A DNA stretch of 63,046 nucleotides, from assembly GCF_003003775.1 (NCBI RefSeq), contig NZ_PVWJ01000010.1, positions 1 to 63,046 of the forward strand, read 5' to 3'. This stretch comes from Merismopedia glauca CCAP 1448/3 (GTDB taxonomy: Bacteria; Cyanobacteriota; Cyanobacteriia; Cyanobacteriales; CCAP-1448). A program made the position numbers and the translations under genes. The notes under the pieces were generated by a model. It was not told the origin of the DNA, did not search any database, and saw only the letters and a program-made list of their open reading frames with translations. Each line of letters starts with the position of its first letter. The first letter of the stretch is position 1. Below are positions 1 through 9,399 of this stretch, piece by piece.

Positions 1-41
1 CGTTTATAAATGAGAATAATTTCTATTTATCTCTTGACAAG

Positions 42-68
42 AAAAGAGCTTGCCAAGCAAGCTCTTTT
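42..68. terminator. Perfect 12-bp hairpin, likely terminator
   Basis: AAAAGAGCTTGC at 42-53 is repeated inverted as GCAAGCTCTTTT at 57-68 with a 3-nt loop. Read on the minus strand it follows the stop of the ABC ATPase gene by about 35 bases and ends in a T run, as an intrinsic terminator should. The arms are A/T-flanked on both sides, so it could work in both directions. Confidence 0.75.
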
Positions 69-103
69 AAATACTTAATAAATATAGAATTAAATCATTA
101 AGT

Positions 104-1951
104 TTATTTATCAGGTAGTCTATTCTTTTGACTCCTGACTTCCTTTAACTCTTCAATCCGTTCGATAGTTCCATTAGGAATCGCAGAAATCAGCTTTCGG
201 GTATAATCTTGGGTGGGATTGAGGTAAATATTTTGAGCTTGGTCTATCTCTTCTATTTTGCCTTGATTCATCACCATAATGCGATCGCTCATGAACTTCA
301 CCACACTCAAGTCATGAGAAATAAAGATATAGGTCAAATTAAAATCTTGCTGTAACTGCTTCAAAAGGTTCAAAATCTGGGCTTGTACCGAAACATCCAA
401 AGCTGAAACCGCCTCATCGCAGATAATCAACCTAGGGCGTAACGCTAAAGCCCTAGCAATACAAACCCTTTGCCTTTGTCCCCCAGAAATCTGATGGGGA
501 TAGCGGTTTATCCAGCTAGGTTCTAAACCCACACTAGCGAGTAATTCTCCAGCCCGTTCTTTCTGTTGACGAGAATTTTTAATCCTGTGATGAATTACCA
601 ACGGTTCTACAACAGCTTCCCCAATTTTCATTCTGGGATTGAGGGCTGCTTGGGGATTTTGGAAGACGATTTGCATCTCGGTTTTCAATTTTTTCGCCAA
701 ACGAGCGTCTAAAACCGAAGCTTCCTGAGAACCGAATTGAACCTTACCGCTAATTGGTTTAATTAAACCTAATAAAGTCCTTGCTAGGGTGGTTTTCCCG
801 CAACCAGATTCCCCCACAATGCCTAAAGTTTCTCCCTCATAAACCTCAAAGGAAACATCATCAACACCCCATTTATATTTTTGGGTTTGTCCAAATACTC
901 CTTTGAGGGGGAAGCCTACTCGTAAATTACGGACTTTCAAGAGATTGGTGCCGTGGGAACTATTCGCCATCTCCTCTGACTCGCGATCGGTATATTTTCC
1001 AGTGACTAAAGCTTGTAGATCGGTGGCGGCTAGGGGTTTATCCAAAAGTTGGAAATTGTCATCATTTTGAGTCACCACTTCCATAAAGTCGCTAACAGTC
1101 GGAAGTACTTTGGTTTTCTCCCGATCTAAGCGGGGACGACAAGCTAATAAAGCTTTGGTATAAGGACTTTGAGGACTAGAGAAAATCTCAGCAGTTTCGC
1201 CTCTATCGACGATTTTACCCCGATACATCACCACTACTTGATTCGCAATTTCTGCGACTACTCCAAAATCGTGGGTGATAAATAGCATCGACATTTGACG
1301 GCGATCGCGCAGTTCCCGCAACAGTTCTAAGATGCCCTTTTGTACCGTCACATCCAAAGCTGTGGTGGGTTCATCGGCGATCAAAATTACCGGATCGCAA
1401 GCTAATGCCATCGCGATCATCACCCTTTGTAATTGTCCTCCAGAAAGTTGATGGGGATACCTCTCCAAGATCGCCCATTTTTCTTGATTAGTGGCTTGGG
1501 GAGAGAATAATTTAACTTCTTCTAATCTAGCTACGGCATCTCTTCTGGCATCTTTACCAAATAAATGTTGATGCTGGGCGATCGCTTCTGTCAACTGAAA
1601 TCCAATCGTAAACAAAGGGTTTAAAGAACTCATCGGTTCTTGGAAAATCGTCGCGATTTGACTTCCCCGATACTTTTGCATATTTTGATTCATGAGATTG
1701 ACGCTGGGGAGTGCTTTCCCTTGAATCATGGGAGAAAAAATAATTTCACCACTAGCCACAACTCCTGGTGGCGGTACTAAATCCATAATCGCCAAAGCTG
1801 TAACTGATTTACCAGAACCGGATTCACCGACTATTCCCAAGCACTCTCCCCGCTTGAGAGTAAATGAAACGCCGTTTACAGCCTTCTTTAAGGTTCCTTC
1901 TGCGGGAAATTCTACATCTAGGTTGCGAACTTCTAAAACGGTGTCACTCAC
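104..1951 (-). CDS. Fused dipeptide/oligopeptide ABC transporter ATP-binding protein (DppD-DppF type)
   Basis: Two complete ABC ATPase domains in one chain of 615 residues. The first has Walker A GESGSGKS at residues 42-49 and signature LSGGQ; the second, after about residue 340, has Walker A GESGCGKT and signature ISGGQ. Each domain carries the C-terminal oligopeptide-transporter extension. The family powers uptake of dipeptides, oligopeptides, nickel or glutathione through a DppBC-type membrane pair; the fusion resembles YejF or GsiA. No permease or binding protein is in the window, so substrate is unknown and the ATPase is an orphan here. It ends just before a strong hairpin. Confidence 0.93.
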   Translation of the reverse strand: MSDTVLEVRNLDVEFPAEGTLKKAVNGVSFTLKRGECLGIVGESGSGKSVTALAIMDLVPPPGVVASGEIIFSPMIQGKALPSVNLMNQNMQKYRGSQIATIFQEPMSSLNPLFTIGFQLTEAIAQHQHLFGKDARRDAVARLEEVKLFSPQATNQEKWAILERYPHQLSGGQLQRVMIAMALACDPVILIADEPTTALDVTVQKGILELLRELRDRRQMSMLFITHDFGVVAEIANQVVVMYRGKIVDRGETAEIFSSPQSPYTKALLACRPRLDREKTKVLPTVSDFMEVVTQNDDNFQLLDKPLAATDLQALVTGKYTDRESEEMANSSHGTNLLKVRNLRVGFPLKGVFGQTQKYKWGVDDVSFEVYEGETLGIVGESGCGKTTLARTLLGLIKPISGKVQFGSQEASVLDARLAKKLKTEMQIVFQNPQAALNPRMKIGEAVVEPLVIHHRIKNSRQQKERAGELLASVGLEPSWINRYPHQISGGQRQRVCIARALALRPRLIICDEAVSALDVSVQAQILNLLKQLQQDFNLTYIFISHDLSVVKFMSDRIMVMNQGKIEEIDQAQNIYLNPTQDYTRKLISAIPNGTIERIEELKEVRSQKNRLPDK

Positions 1952-2142
1952 TGGTTTTCCCTATCACTAAATATGGTTACAAATTGGGCGATGGATCTTA
2001 GCCATAGGGTAGCCTTAAAAACGATTGCGATCAATAGTCATGTTCACTTTGAAGCGGAATTGAACGATAGAATGAGCAATCTTCCCTTTAGCCCAAGTCA
2101 GACCTCGATTATATTGACCCTAATTTGATCTATTACCCGTTT

Positions 2143-2562
2143 ATGATGATATTTACTGGGTTTTATTGGCTCTTGTCAACCCAAGCTTTTTTAATGCTCA
2201 TTAATACAGTATTAGCTGAAGAATTGCTGCAAGATGCAGCTATTTTGTTGAAGATTGGTTTAGAGTTGATTGCCATTTTAATAGTGGCGATCGCCGTTGT
2301 TACCATCCCCAAAAGAATTCGCGGTTATCGACGCAGAAGTGCCACCCTAGAGCAACTAATTCGGTTAGATCTTGGTTTATCTCTAGCCTTATCTTTAGAG
2401 TTTTTACTAGCTGCTGATGTAGTCGGGACTGCTATTTCTCCTAGTTGGGATGCCGTTGCTAAACTAGCAGCTATTACTGGAATTAGAACTTTTTTAAACT
2501 TCTTTTTACATCGAGAATTAAAGGAGTTGCAAGAAATACAAACTCCTTTAAAATCTCCCTAA
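2143..2562 (+). CDS. DUF1622 family membrane protein
   Basis: About 140 residues with three predicted membrane segments: an N-terminal one, one rich in I/L/A/V after the Leu-rich linker, and one near LALSLEFLLAADVVGTAI. The middle carries a basic stretch (KRIRGYRRRS) likely cytoplasmic. The pattern of LGLSLALSLEFLLAADVVGT fits DUF1622, a conserved inner-membrane family of unknown function. The frame is open from a TTG at 2125; ATG codons at 2143 and 2146 are more likely starts. It faces away from the ABC ATPase and converges on the dehydrogenase gene with a 1-base gap. Confidence 0.8.
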   Translation: MMIFTGFYWLLSTQAFLMLINTVLAEELLQDAAILLKIGLELIAILIVAIAVVTIPKRIRGYRRRSATLEQLIRLDLGLSLALSLEFLLAADVVGTAISPSWDAVAKLAAITGIRTFLNFFLHRELKELQEIQTPLKSP

Positions 2563-2563
2563 A

Positions 2564-3859
2564 TTAAGACGATTTACCATTCACATAATAATCCCTAGTT
2601 CCTTTAGCGCTAATTGCATCTCCCAATCTAGTTAAACCGTGAACATAGGCGGCTGTTCGCATGGAAACCGATAGTTTATGAGAGATATCCCAAATAGTAT
2701 CAGTTTCTTCTACCATTTTCTGTTTCAATCTTTGGTTAATTTCAGTGGTAGTCCAATATAAACCACTCCGGTTTTGTACCCATTCAAAATAACTAACCGT
2801 GACTCCACCAGCATTGACTAAAATATCAGGAAATACACTAATTCCTTGAGCTTCTAAAATAGGATCGGCAGCCGAAGAAACGGGACCATTAGCCACTTCA
2901 AAGATGTATTTTGCTTTGATATCTTGGGCATTATCAGCCACGATTTGGTTTTCTAAGGCTGCGGGAATTAAAACATCAACATCTAAAGTTAAAAGTTCCT
3001 TATTGCTAATAATTTTATGCTCCACAATATTACAAACAGAACCTTGACAATAGACGGCTTTAATTCCTAAATTAGTTAACTTATATTCCCGAATACTAGG
3101 AATATCCAAACCTTGAGGCGCATAAATTCCTCCTTGAGAATCGCTGACAGCTACCACTTTATATCCAGCTTGAAATAGTAGTTCAGCAATATAAGAACCT
3201 GCATTCCCAAATCCTTGTACGGCGACGGTAGTTTCTTGAGGAATGCGTTCTAACTTCTGCATCACATTTTCTATCACAAAAAACGCACCCATTGCTGTCG
3301 CTGTTTCCCTTCCCAAACTTCCACCCATCGTAATCGGTTTACCTGTAACTACGGCTGGAGAAATTTGCCGCCGGATGATGCTATATTGATCCATCATCCA
3401 ACCCATAATGGTGGCATTAGTATAGACATCAGGAGCTAGGATATCAACATCGGGACCAATAAAATCGGCGATCGCATCTATATATCCCCGACTCAACCTT
3501 TCCAATTCCATCCGGGATAAAGTCTTGGGATTTAGGGTAATCCCTCCCTTAGCACCCCCAAAAGGTAGATTTAAAACCGCGCACTTAAATGTCATCCAAA
3601 AAGCTAAAGATTGCACCTCATCTAGAGTCACATTGGGATGATAGCGAACTCCTCCCTTACCTGGCCCTCTAGTATCATCGTAACGTACCCGATATCCTTG
3701 AAATATCCTTAAAGATCCATCATCCATCCGCACGGGAATGGATACTGTTAGACTGGCTTGAGGATACTTGAGATATTCAGTTGCATCTTCGGAAATAGAT
3801 ACATATTTCAGTGCCATTTGCAGTCTTTCACCAGCATCAGCAAGTAGAGATTTAGACAT
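2564..3859 (-). CDS. gdhA: Glu/Leu/Phe/Val dehydrogenase, likely glutamate dehydrogenase
   Basis: 431 residues, normal for hexameric bacterial GDH. The catalytic region holds GPGKGG (about 66-70) and GGAKGGI (101-107, catalytic Lys 104). A Rossmann domain follows with GFGNAG near 217-222. The enzyme interconverts glutamate with 2-oxoglutarate and ammonium in the cytosol, linking nitrogen and carbon metabolism; GltD of the GS-GOGAT route is also in this window. Coenzyme (NAD or NADP) cannot be settled by eye, and a leucine or related amino acid dehydrogenase is a less likely alternative. A 540-bp noncoding stretch lies upstream. Confidence 0.9.
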   Translation of the reverse strand: MSKSLLADAGERLQMALKYVSISEDATEYLKYPQASLTVSIPVRMDDGSLRIFQGYRVRYDDTRGPGKGGVRYHPNVTLDEVQSLAFWMTFKCAVLNLPFGGAKGGITLNPKTLSRMELERLSRGYIDAIADFIGPDVDILAPDVYTNATIMGWMMDQYSIIRRQISPAVVTGKPITMGGSLGRETATAMGAFFVIENVMQKLERIPQETTVAVQGFGNAGSYIAELLFQAGYKVVAVSDSQGGIYAPQGLDIPSIREYKLTNLGIKAVYCQGSVCNIVEHKIISNKELLTLDVDVLIPAALENQIVADNAQDIKAKYIFEVANGPVSSAADPILEAQGISVFPDILVNAGGVTVSYFEWVQNRSGLYWTTTEINQRLKQKMVEETDTIWDISHKLSVSMRTAAYVHGLTRLGDAISAKGTRDYYVNGKSS

Positions 3860-4399
3860 AATATAATTGGGTAGCGCTTAACACGCTAAACCTTTAATCA
3901 ACAATAAAATTTTGGTCTTTAATCACACCATAACACCGTCAAAGGTAGAAAGTAAGCGAATGTAAATTATATGTATAAATTCCCTAAATACTTACATAAA
4001 AAAATATATTTGAGCGGTTCCCTTTCAGGAAATCAGCAAGGGGATCGATTAATTAGGTATTAAATACTATCAGGTTTCCCTTAAAAGCTCGATAGATGCC
4101 AGAGTTTTAATGAAGTGAAATAACAGGTCAGACTTGATTGAGCGATCGCCCGATCTTCCCAACTTATATTAACGTAAGTTGCTAGTTACTATTTTTGACT
4201 TGTTGATGAGGGAGTAACGAGTAACGAGTAATGAGTAACGAGTAATGAACAGAGTAGCTGTTGGCGATCGCCTACCTGACGGTATAGCCACCCAGTAGGG
4301 GTACTCCTCATCCCTCATCCCTAATCCCTAATCCCCAATCCCTCAATAGTACATCCAATTGATCGCTAGCAACTTGGGTTATTACCTAAATTTTGACCT
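3860..4399. other. 540-bp noncoding stretch with short tandem repeats
   Basis: No convincing gene. It holds a tandem of GAGTAAC/GAGTAAT heptamers near 4211-4250 and a second tandem built on CATCCCTAATCCC near 4308-4345, both of the low-complexity kind scattered between cyanobacterial genes. A 36-bp block at 4169-4204 recurs exactly at the right edge of the window. The part nearest 3860 probably holds the promoter of the dehydrogenase gene, but I cannot assign boxes with confidence. Confidence 0.7.
4169..4204 (+). repeat. Dispersed 36-bp repeat, copy 1
   Basis: The block starting TTAACGTAAGTTGCTAG and ending TTTTTGACTTGTT is identical at 62990-63025, same strand. It lies in noncoding DNA in both places, upstream of the MOSC gene here and upstream of purB there. 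No inverted ends or coding capacity are visible. Confidence 0.9.
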
Positions 4400-5230
4400 A
4401 TGATTCCTCATATTGCCAAATTATCAATCTATCCAATTAAATCTTTAGACGCAGTTTCCGTTGAGCAAGTAACTGTACTTGAAAGTGGTGCGCTAAAGCA
4501 AAGTCTAACCGATCGCCAGTGGGCTATTTTTGACGAGTTAGGAAACTTCGCGAACGGTAAGCGTCACCCCAAAATTCACGCTTTACGAACTCAATTCTAT
4601 CTAGATACCAATATTGTCGAATTAAACCTTCAAAATACAGATATTCGAGTTAGCTTCAATCTCAAACAAGACTTAGCAGCACTAGAAGAGTGGTTGAGTA
4701 ATTACTTTGGTTTTCCTGTCTGGGTGAGACAAAATCTAGATGCAGGATTTCCTGACGATATCATTTCTCCTGGCCCTACCATCATCAGTACAGCTACACT
4801 CGAAACAGTAGCCTCCTGGTATCCTGGATTAGATTTAGAACAAGTCCGGCGAAGATTCCGCGCCAATATTGAAATTGGAGGCGTTCCAGCTTTTTGGGAA
4901 GATCGGCTATTTGGAGCGCAAACAGTCAACTTTCAAATTGGGGATGTAAAATTTATAGGTGTCAACCCCTGTCAACGCTGTGTGGTGATTACCCGCGATG
5001 CTCAAACAGGCGAAGCATATCCCAACTTCCAGAAAATATTTGTCACCAAACGACGAGAAACGCTACCAGAATGGACAGATAAATCCCGTTTTAATCATTT
5101 CTACAGGTTGGCTATCAACACGCGCTTACGGGAGATACAAGCCTCACCGCGCGATGGCAAAGTTAGTCCAGCACCTAGTTCAGAACGAGGAAAAATCATC
5201 AAGATAGGCGATCTGGTCAAAATAGACTAA
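4400..5230 (+). CDS. MOSC domain protein with N-terminal MOSC beta-barrel
   Basis: 276 residues. Residues 1-115 fit the MOSC N-terminal barrel (opening IAKLSIYPIKSL) and residues about 125-275 the MOSC domain, with GVNPCQRCVV placing conserved cysteines at 191 and 194. MOSC proteins bind the molybdenum cofactor and act in sulfur transfer or N-hydroxylated compound reduction (YcbX, mARC). The two-domain layout is closest to the YcbX/mARC type, though no ferredoxin domain is attached. Start ATG 4400 gives the typical first strand. Substrate is unknown. Confidence 0.88.
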   Translation: MIPHIAKLSIYPIKSLDAVSVEQVTVLESGALKQSLTDRQWAIFDELGNFANGKRHPKIHALRTQFYLDTNIVELNLQNTDIRVSFNLKQDLAALEEWLSNYFGFPVWVRQNLDAGFPDDIISPGPTIISTATLETVASWYPGLDLEQVRRRFRANIEIGGVPAFWEDRLFGAQTVNFQIGDVKFIGVNPCQRCVVITRDAQTGEAYPNFQKIFVTKRRETLPEWTDKSRFNHFYRLAINTRLREIQASPRDGKVSPAPSSERGKIIKIGDLVKID

Positions 5231-5402
5231 GTACTTAAACAAAATTATTTGTATATTTTGTCTTCCCGATTCCCAATTGCCGATTCCCGACTCCCGATCT
5301 CAACTATCTAATTAATTTTAACTAGGTACTTAGATGTATAAATAGTTGCTCTTCAAAGACAAATAGGTAAATATAGACTTTTCGCACTTCTGCATAGTTT
5401 AA

Positions 5403-5951
5403 ATGATTGCATTATTAGCCGCACTTTCAGCGTCAGCCGCCGCAGGGATGAGAATTGCTCTCCCCCTGTTGTTAATTGGCTTGCTACAAAATGAAAAACT
5501 GTGGCAAAGTGTACCGATTCTTTCCCAAATTCAGCCACCTGTAGTCTTAGGAGTTTTAACTAGTTGGTCATTATTTGAACTATTTGCTTCCAAAAACCTT
5601 CTAGGTCAAAGAATACTCCAAATAGTCCAGTTAGTCTTTAGTCCTCTAGTTGGGGCAATAATGGGAATTACAGTGGCTCGATTGAGCGATTTTCCCACGC
5701 CTGCTATTTGGTTAATTGGTGTCGTGGGTGGATTATTAGCTTTAGTTCTCCAACTAGTTCAACTTGGGTGGTTTTATCGCCTCCGAGGGATACCAATTTG
5801 GGCAGTAGTAGTAGAAGATATTCTGTGTATCAGTTTGGTAGTTTTTGCGTTCAAAGCACCCAAATCTGGGGGTTTGATAGCTTTATTACTTTTATGGCTA
5901 GCGATTCGCAGTTCTAGTTATTGGTATCGTTGGTATAAAGGTAAGAAATGA
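5403..5951 (+). CDS. DUF4126 family membrane protein
   Basis: 182 residues with about five hydrophobic segments; the opening LLAALSASAAAGMRIALPLLLIGLL and the later SPLVGAIMG and LLWLAIRSSSYWYRW blocks fit the DUF4126 family found in cyanobacteria and other bacteria. Function unknown; inner membrane is expected. Its stop overlaps the start of the next open frame by ATGA at 5948, but that frame begins in a dispersed repeat, so the coupling may be recent or accidental. Confidence 0.82.
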   Translation: MIALLAALSASAAAGMRIALPLLLIGLLQNEKLWQSVPILSQIQPPVVLGVLTSWSLFELFASKNLLGQRILQIVQLVFSPLVGAIMGITVARLSDFPTPAIWLIGVVGGLLALVLQLVQLGWFYRLRGIPIWAVVVEDILCISLVVFAFKAPKSGGLIALLLLWLAIRSSSYWYRWYKGKK

Positions 5952-5971
5952 AGTCAGAAGTCAGAAGTCAA

Positions 5972-6049
5972 AATAGTGAGAGATCGGGGCGAAAGAAAAC
6001 CCAATCAACAATCAACAATCAACAATTCATACTTCAAATCAGCAATGCC
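5972..6049 (+). repeat. Dispersed 78-bp repeat, copy 1
   Basis: This block matches 39534-39611 with one difference in 78 bases. It carries three direct copies of ATCAACA in its middle. Copy 1 lies between the DUF4126 gene and the likely start of the HTH gene and keeps the reading frame open; copy 2 is intergenic. It follows AGAAGTC heptamers at 5950-5970. Confidence 0.93.
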
Positions 6050-6064
6050 GCAAAAACTCAGTAT

Positions 6065-6694
6065 ATGTCTCAAGAACAAGACTTAACCCACTGCCTACAA
6101 CAACTGATGCAAAAAGTGGGTATCTTTAGCTATAGGGAACTTTGTCAAAAAGCTGGAGTTTCTGAAAAACAGTTACGCAGATTACGGCGCGGTGAGATCC
6201 AACAATTGCGCTTAACTACTTTAGAAAAGATTAGTCGAGGATTACAAATATCCTTAAGGGATTTGATACAAGCCTTGGGAGAGTCAGACTCGACAGCTAC
6301 AGATTCTCACCAAGTTTTGGAACAAGAATACAAAAAACTGCAACTTGAATTAGAACAACAAAGGGAATTATTACTAGCAGAATTTCAGCAATCTACCTTA
6401 CACACTCTAGAATCTTGGCTTTTGCAATGGCCAACAGCAGCTTATGCAGTCAAGCAGAATCCACAAATTCCCGCCGACAGATTGCTGAAGTTAGTTCAAC
6501 CTATAGAGCAACTGCTAGAAAAATGGGGAATTGAAGCGATCGCCGATGTGGGTACTGAGTTACCTTACGATCCTCAATCCCATCAATTGATGGATGGTAC
6601 AGCTAAACCAGGAGATTTAGTTAAAGTTCGCTATACAGGTTATAAACAAGCCGATAAGTTCTTATATCGCGCCAAAGTTAGTCCTGTAACCTAA
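6065..6694 (+). CDS. HTH-domain protein with GrpE-like C-terminus
   Basis: About 209 residues from the ATG at 6065. Residues about 15-70 form a Cro/CI-type helix-turn-helix (FSYRELCQKAGVSEKQLRRL). A Glu/Gln-rich coiled coil follows, then a C-terminal block with YDPQSHQLMDGT and VRYTGYKQADKFLYRAKVSP, which resembles the GrpE beta domain. This HTH plus GrpE-like layout is a cyanobacterial type; whether it acts as nucleotide exchange factor or as a regulator is unknown. The frame is open from 5948, but the extra 39 residues are translated from AGAAGTC repeats and the 78-bp dispersed repeat, so I chose the internal ATG. Confidence 0.78.
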   Translation: MSQEQDLTHCLQQLMQKVGIFSYRELCQKAGVSEKQLRRLRRGEIQQLRLTTLEKISRGLQISLRDLIQALGESDSTATDSHQVLEQEYKKLQLELEQQRELLLAEFQQSTLHTLESWLLQWPTAAYAVKQNPQIPADRLLKLVQPIEQLLEKWGIEAIADVGTELPYDPQSHQLMDGTAKPGDLVKVRYTGYKQADKFLYRAKVSPVT

Positions 6695-6892
6695 GATCTT
6701 CAAGGTCAATAAATTGCCCTATTCGCCTAAATAAGTAACCATGAGTCATTCTAATCTGACATCAGTAGGTAGGCAAAATTATGGGTATAGATCTGCACTA
6801 GTTCCCAATTATCCCAATTACATTAACTCTTTACTCTTTACTCCTTACTCAGCCAAATCTTAAATTAATTGGGCACAGGTACTTAATAACTT

Positions 6893-8251
6893 TTATCCAC
6901 GATCTAATTCTTCATTTTTGGGGTTTATATTAGCAAAGATCGGGATAAATAATTGAGACAGAAGCAAACTCACACTGCCAGCTATCATTCCCACAGTCAT
7001 AATGGTTAATTCAGCGCTGTTAAATAGAATCGTGGCGGGTTCAAACAGGGCGATCGCCAAAGCTGAGATAGCGGCTAAAGCCCCACATAATAGAGATATT
7101 CTAACGCTGGTTACGGAGAAATCATAGATACCTCTGTAGGCGAGTAAATAAGCTAAGAAAGGCATCCATACCGCCGACAGGTAAGCAGCATAGAAACAGA
7201 CGATTAAACTGACAATTTCTCCGCCTTTGAGGGCGATCGCAAAGGCTAAAATGGCATTAATTACGGCAACAACTATGTGATTCCCACGGAAATGGGGCAC
7301 AACCTCCCAATCAAATACCATTTTGTTTTGTACTCGCAATACGTTACTTCCCAAGCCAAGGGCAGGGACTACAAGGGCGATAATAAAAACAATGCCCCAA
7401 AACTGGTTAGCACCACCACCCACCCAAGCTAAAACGAAGGGAATTACAGCTTTAAGATTGATATCTGGGGGTAGAATCTGGGCTTTTTGAGCAGCGATCG
7501 CGACTGATGAGGGTAAAAAAGCCAGACAAAACAATGCGATCGCCGCTAAACTGGTTCCTAGATACCCTGTACGCAGGTTACGGGCTTGAACGACGAACTG
7601 TTGGCATTTCATATCGATCGTGACGATCAAAATTGTGGAAACACCCACCCCAATTATCTCAGTTGGGCTAATTTGGTGCAGTTGGGGGAGAAATTCTAGG
7701 GGCGATCGCCAATAGTTTCCCAAACCATCTAGCCTCCACAAAGCATAGAATAGTGCCAAAATGTTGGATAACAGCAGCCCTCTAAATACCCAGCTAGCCC
7801 GCTCTACTGGCAATAATGACAAAACACAAAAGGAAACTGTTAAAGCCACCATACTGGGCAATTCAGGAATACCTGCTACTTTCAAAATCGCTGCCGCAGC
7901 TACAATCTGAACCGACTCTATCCCAATTAAAGATGCCCAAGACATGAGGGCTACCCCCAGTTTGACTGCTTTACCGTAGCGATCGCCTAAAAGCGTCCAA
8001 ATGGGGGCAACTTCTGTCCAGTAAAGCTTAACTAAAAACATCAGCGCCAAAGTTCCTAAGCTGACTGATACAGCATAGAGACTACCTGCGGCTCCCAATA
8101 CCATAGCTTGTTCGGCTGTACCGATCAGAAAACCCAAGCCATAATGAGCAGAAACTAGTAAAACCGCTAGTGAGAAGATACCCAATCTTCGAGGAATATT
8201 AGTATTGGTAGAGGGTATCTGGGGAAGATCGATTTGAGGAATTGTCTGCAA
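6893..8251 (-). CDS. Multi-pass membrane transporter, solute:sodium symporter-like
   Basis: 452 residues with about 12-13 hydrophobic segments. The order of helices and motifs such as GLGFLIGTAEQAM near residue 40 and LGLGSNVLRVQNK resemble LeuT-fold secondary transporters of the SSS or related permease families. The assignment rests on hydrophobicity and general pattern only; no ligand residues can be named. It acts in the inner membrane. It stands alone, divergent from the lipoprotein gene at 8488. A nucleobase-cation type permease is an alternative. Confidence 0.6.
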   Translation of the reverse strand: MQTIPQIDLPQIPSTNTNIPRRLGIFSLAVLLVSAHYGLGFLIGTAEQAMVLGAAGSLYAVSVSLGTLALMFLVKLYWTEVAPIWTLLGDRYGKAVKLGVALMSWASLIGIESVQIVAAAAILKVAGIPELPSMVALTVSFCVLSLLPVERASWVFRGLLLSNILALFYALWRLDGLGNYWRSPLEFLPQLHQISPTEIIGVGVSTILIVTIDMKCQQFVVQARNLRTGYLGTSLAAIALFCLAFLPSSVAIAAQKAQILPPDINLKAVIPFVLAWVGGGANQFWGIVFIIALVVPALGLGSNVLRVQNKMVFDWEVVPHFRGNHIVVAVINAILAFAIALKGGEIVSLIVCFYAAYLSAVWMPFLAYLLAYRGIYDFSVTSVRISLLCGALAAISALAIALFEPATILFNSAELTIMTVGMIAGSVSLLLSQLFIPIFANINPKNEELDRG

Positions 8252-8337
8252 AACTTGGCTCTCTTATAATTGCGGTAGTAATCAAATCTTATCGTTTTGG
8301 GGATTGGTGACTGGCGATCGAGAAGCTAATAATTTCT

Positions 8338-8366
8338 GTAGAGACGTAGCAGTGCTACGTCTCTAC
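8338..8366. repeat. 29-bp palindrome, copy 1
   Basis: 14-bp arms (GTAGAGACGTAGCA and its complement) around one central base. Related copies lie at 9909-9937, 19496-19524 and 22002-22030. An extra half-copy follows to 8381. All copies are intergenic. The hairpin would be stable in RNA, but it lacks a T run and its wide spread favours a dispersed repeat family. Confidence 0.9.
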
Positions 8367-8487
8367 AGCTACGTCTCTACGTTGAATGTGCTTAGATGAA
8401 ACCTACACCTATGGCGATCGCAAATTTCATCTTCATTTCATTCACAAGTAAGATAATAGTAATTATCTATACTAATTTAGAAGAGCT

Positions 8488-9399
8488 ATGCCAAATCTAA
8501 TTCGCCCAACTTTAATAATTTCTACTTTATTGATAGCTTCTAGTTGTTCTCAACCACCGCAAGCTGAAGAAACAACTGTTTCCCAAAATCATCAACACCA
8601 TTCCCAACCTGAATTACCTAACCCACATTCGGGGCATTCACCTAGTCATCAAGGACATGGTTCACCTACTGGAAATTATCAAGTCAGACTTACCGCACCC
8701 AAGAGAGTCAAGCCTGATACACCAGTTTTATTAACACTAGATATTACAGATGCTCAAGGGGAAAAAGTCGAGCAGTTTGAAACATTTCAAGAGAAACTAA
8801 TGCATTTGATCGTTGTCAGCGATGACTTGCAAAACTTTAGCCATATTCATCCTACATACAAGCAAAATGGGCGCTTTGTTGTGGAAGCTAAGTTTCCGCA
8901 AGGGGGTAATTATAGCCTGTTTAGCGATTACAAACCCCAAGGTCAAAATGAGCAAGTATCTGTAGCCAAAATAAAAGTCAATGGTGAATCTAAATCTTCA
9001 GAAGATATTAGTCTCAATCGCAGTCAAACTATTGATGATACTCAAGTGAATTTGAATTTTTCTCAACCAGAACTCAAGGCTAAGGAAGAAGTAAAAATCG
9101 AGTTTGATTTGCTATCGAGTAGCAATCAAAAGCCAGTTACAGATATACAACCTTATTTAGGAGAGAAAGGGCATTTAGTAATTATTAAATCTACTTCTAA
9201 TTTAACTGCAAAAGACTATATTCACGCTCACGCACTTAAAGATACTGGGGAGGGGAAAGTACATTTTATGACGGCTTTTCCTGAAGCTGGAAATTACAAA
9301 ATGTGGGGACAATTTAACCGTGGAGGGAAAATTGTGACGGCGGGTTTTTGGGTTGAGGTAAAGTTGGTTGGGTTTCGCTATCGCTCAACCCAACCATAA
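8488..9399 (+). CDS. His-rich lipoprotein, possible metal-related
   Basis: 303 residues. An N-terminal hydrophobic stretch ends in a lipobox-like LIASSC (Cys 20), so it is probably a lipoprotein. Residues about 30-55 are rich in His (HHSQPELPNPHSGH, HQGHG), a metal-binding composition. Two related beta domains follow: the first has EKLMHLIVVSDDLQNFSHIHP, the second EKGHLVIIKSTSNL and YIHAHAL, so the chain looks internally duplicated. Similar domains occur beside copper and heavy-metal efflux genes, but no such gene is adjacent here. A role in metal handling is an inference. Confidence 0.7.
   Translation: MPNLIRPTLIISTLLIASSCSQPPQAEETTVSQNHQHHSQPELPNPHSGHSPSHQGHGSPTGNYQVRLTAPKRVKPDTPVLLTLDITDAQGEKVEQFETFQEKLMHLIVVSDDLQNFSHIHPTYKQNGRFVVEAKFPQGGNYSLFSDYKPQGQNEQVSVAKIKVNGESKSSEDISLNRSQTIDDTQVNLNFSQPELKAKEEVKIEFDLLSSSNQKPVTDIQPYLGEKGHLVIIKSTSNLTAKDYIHAHALKDTGEGKVHFMTAFPEAGNYKMWGQFNRGGKIVTAGFWVEVKLVGFRYRSTQP

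Noticed and set aside
4211..4345. GAGTAAC and CCTAATC tandems as a CRISPR-like array
   Set aside because: The units are heptamers without spacers, typical low-complexity cyanobacterial spacer repeats.
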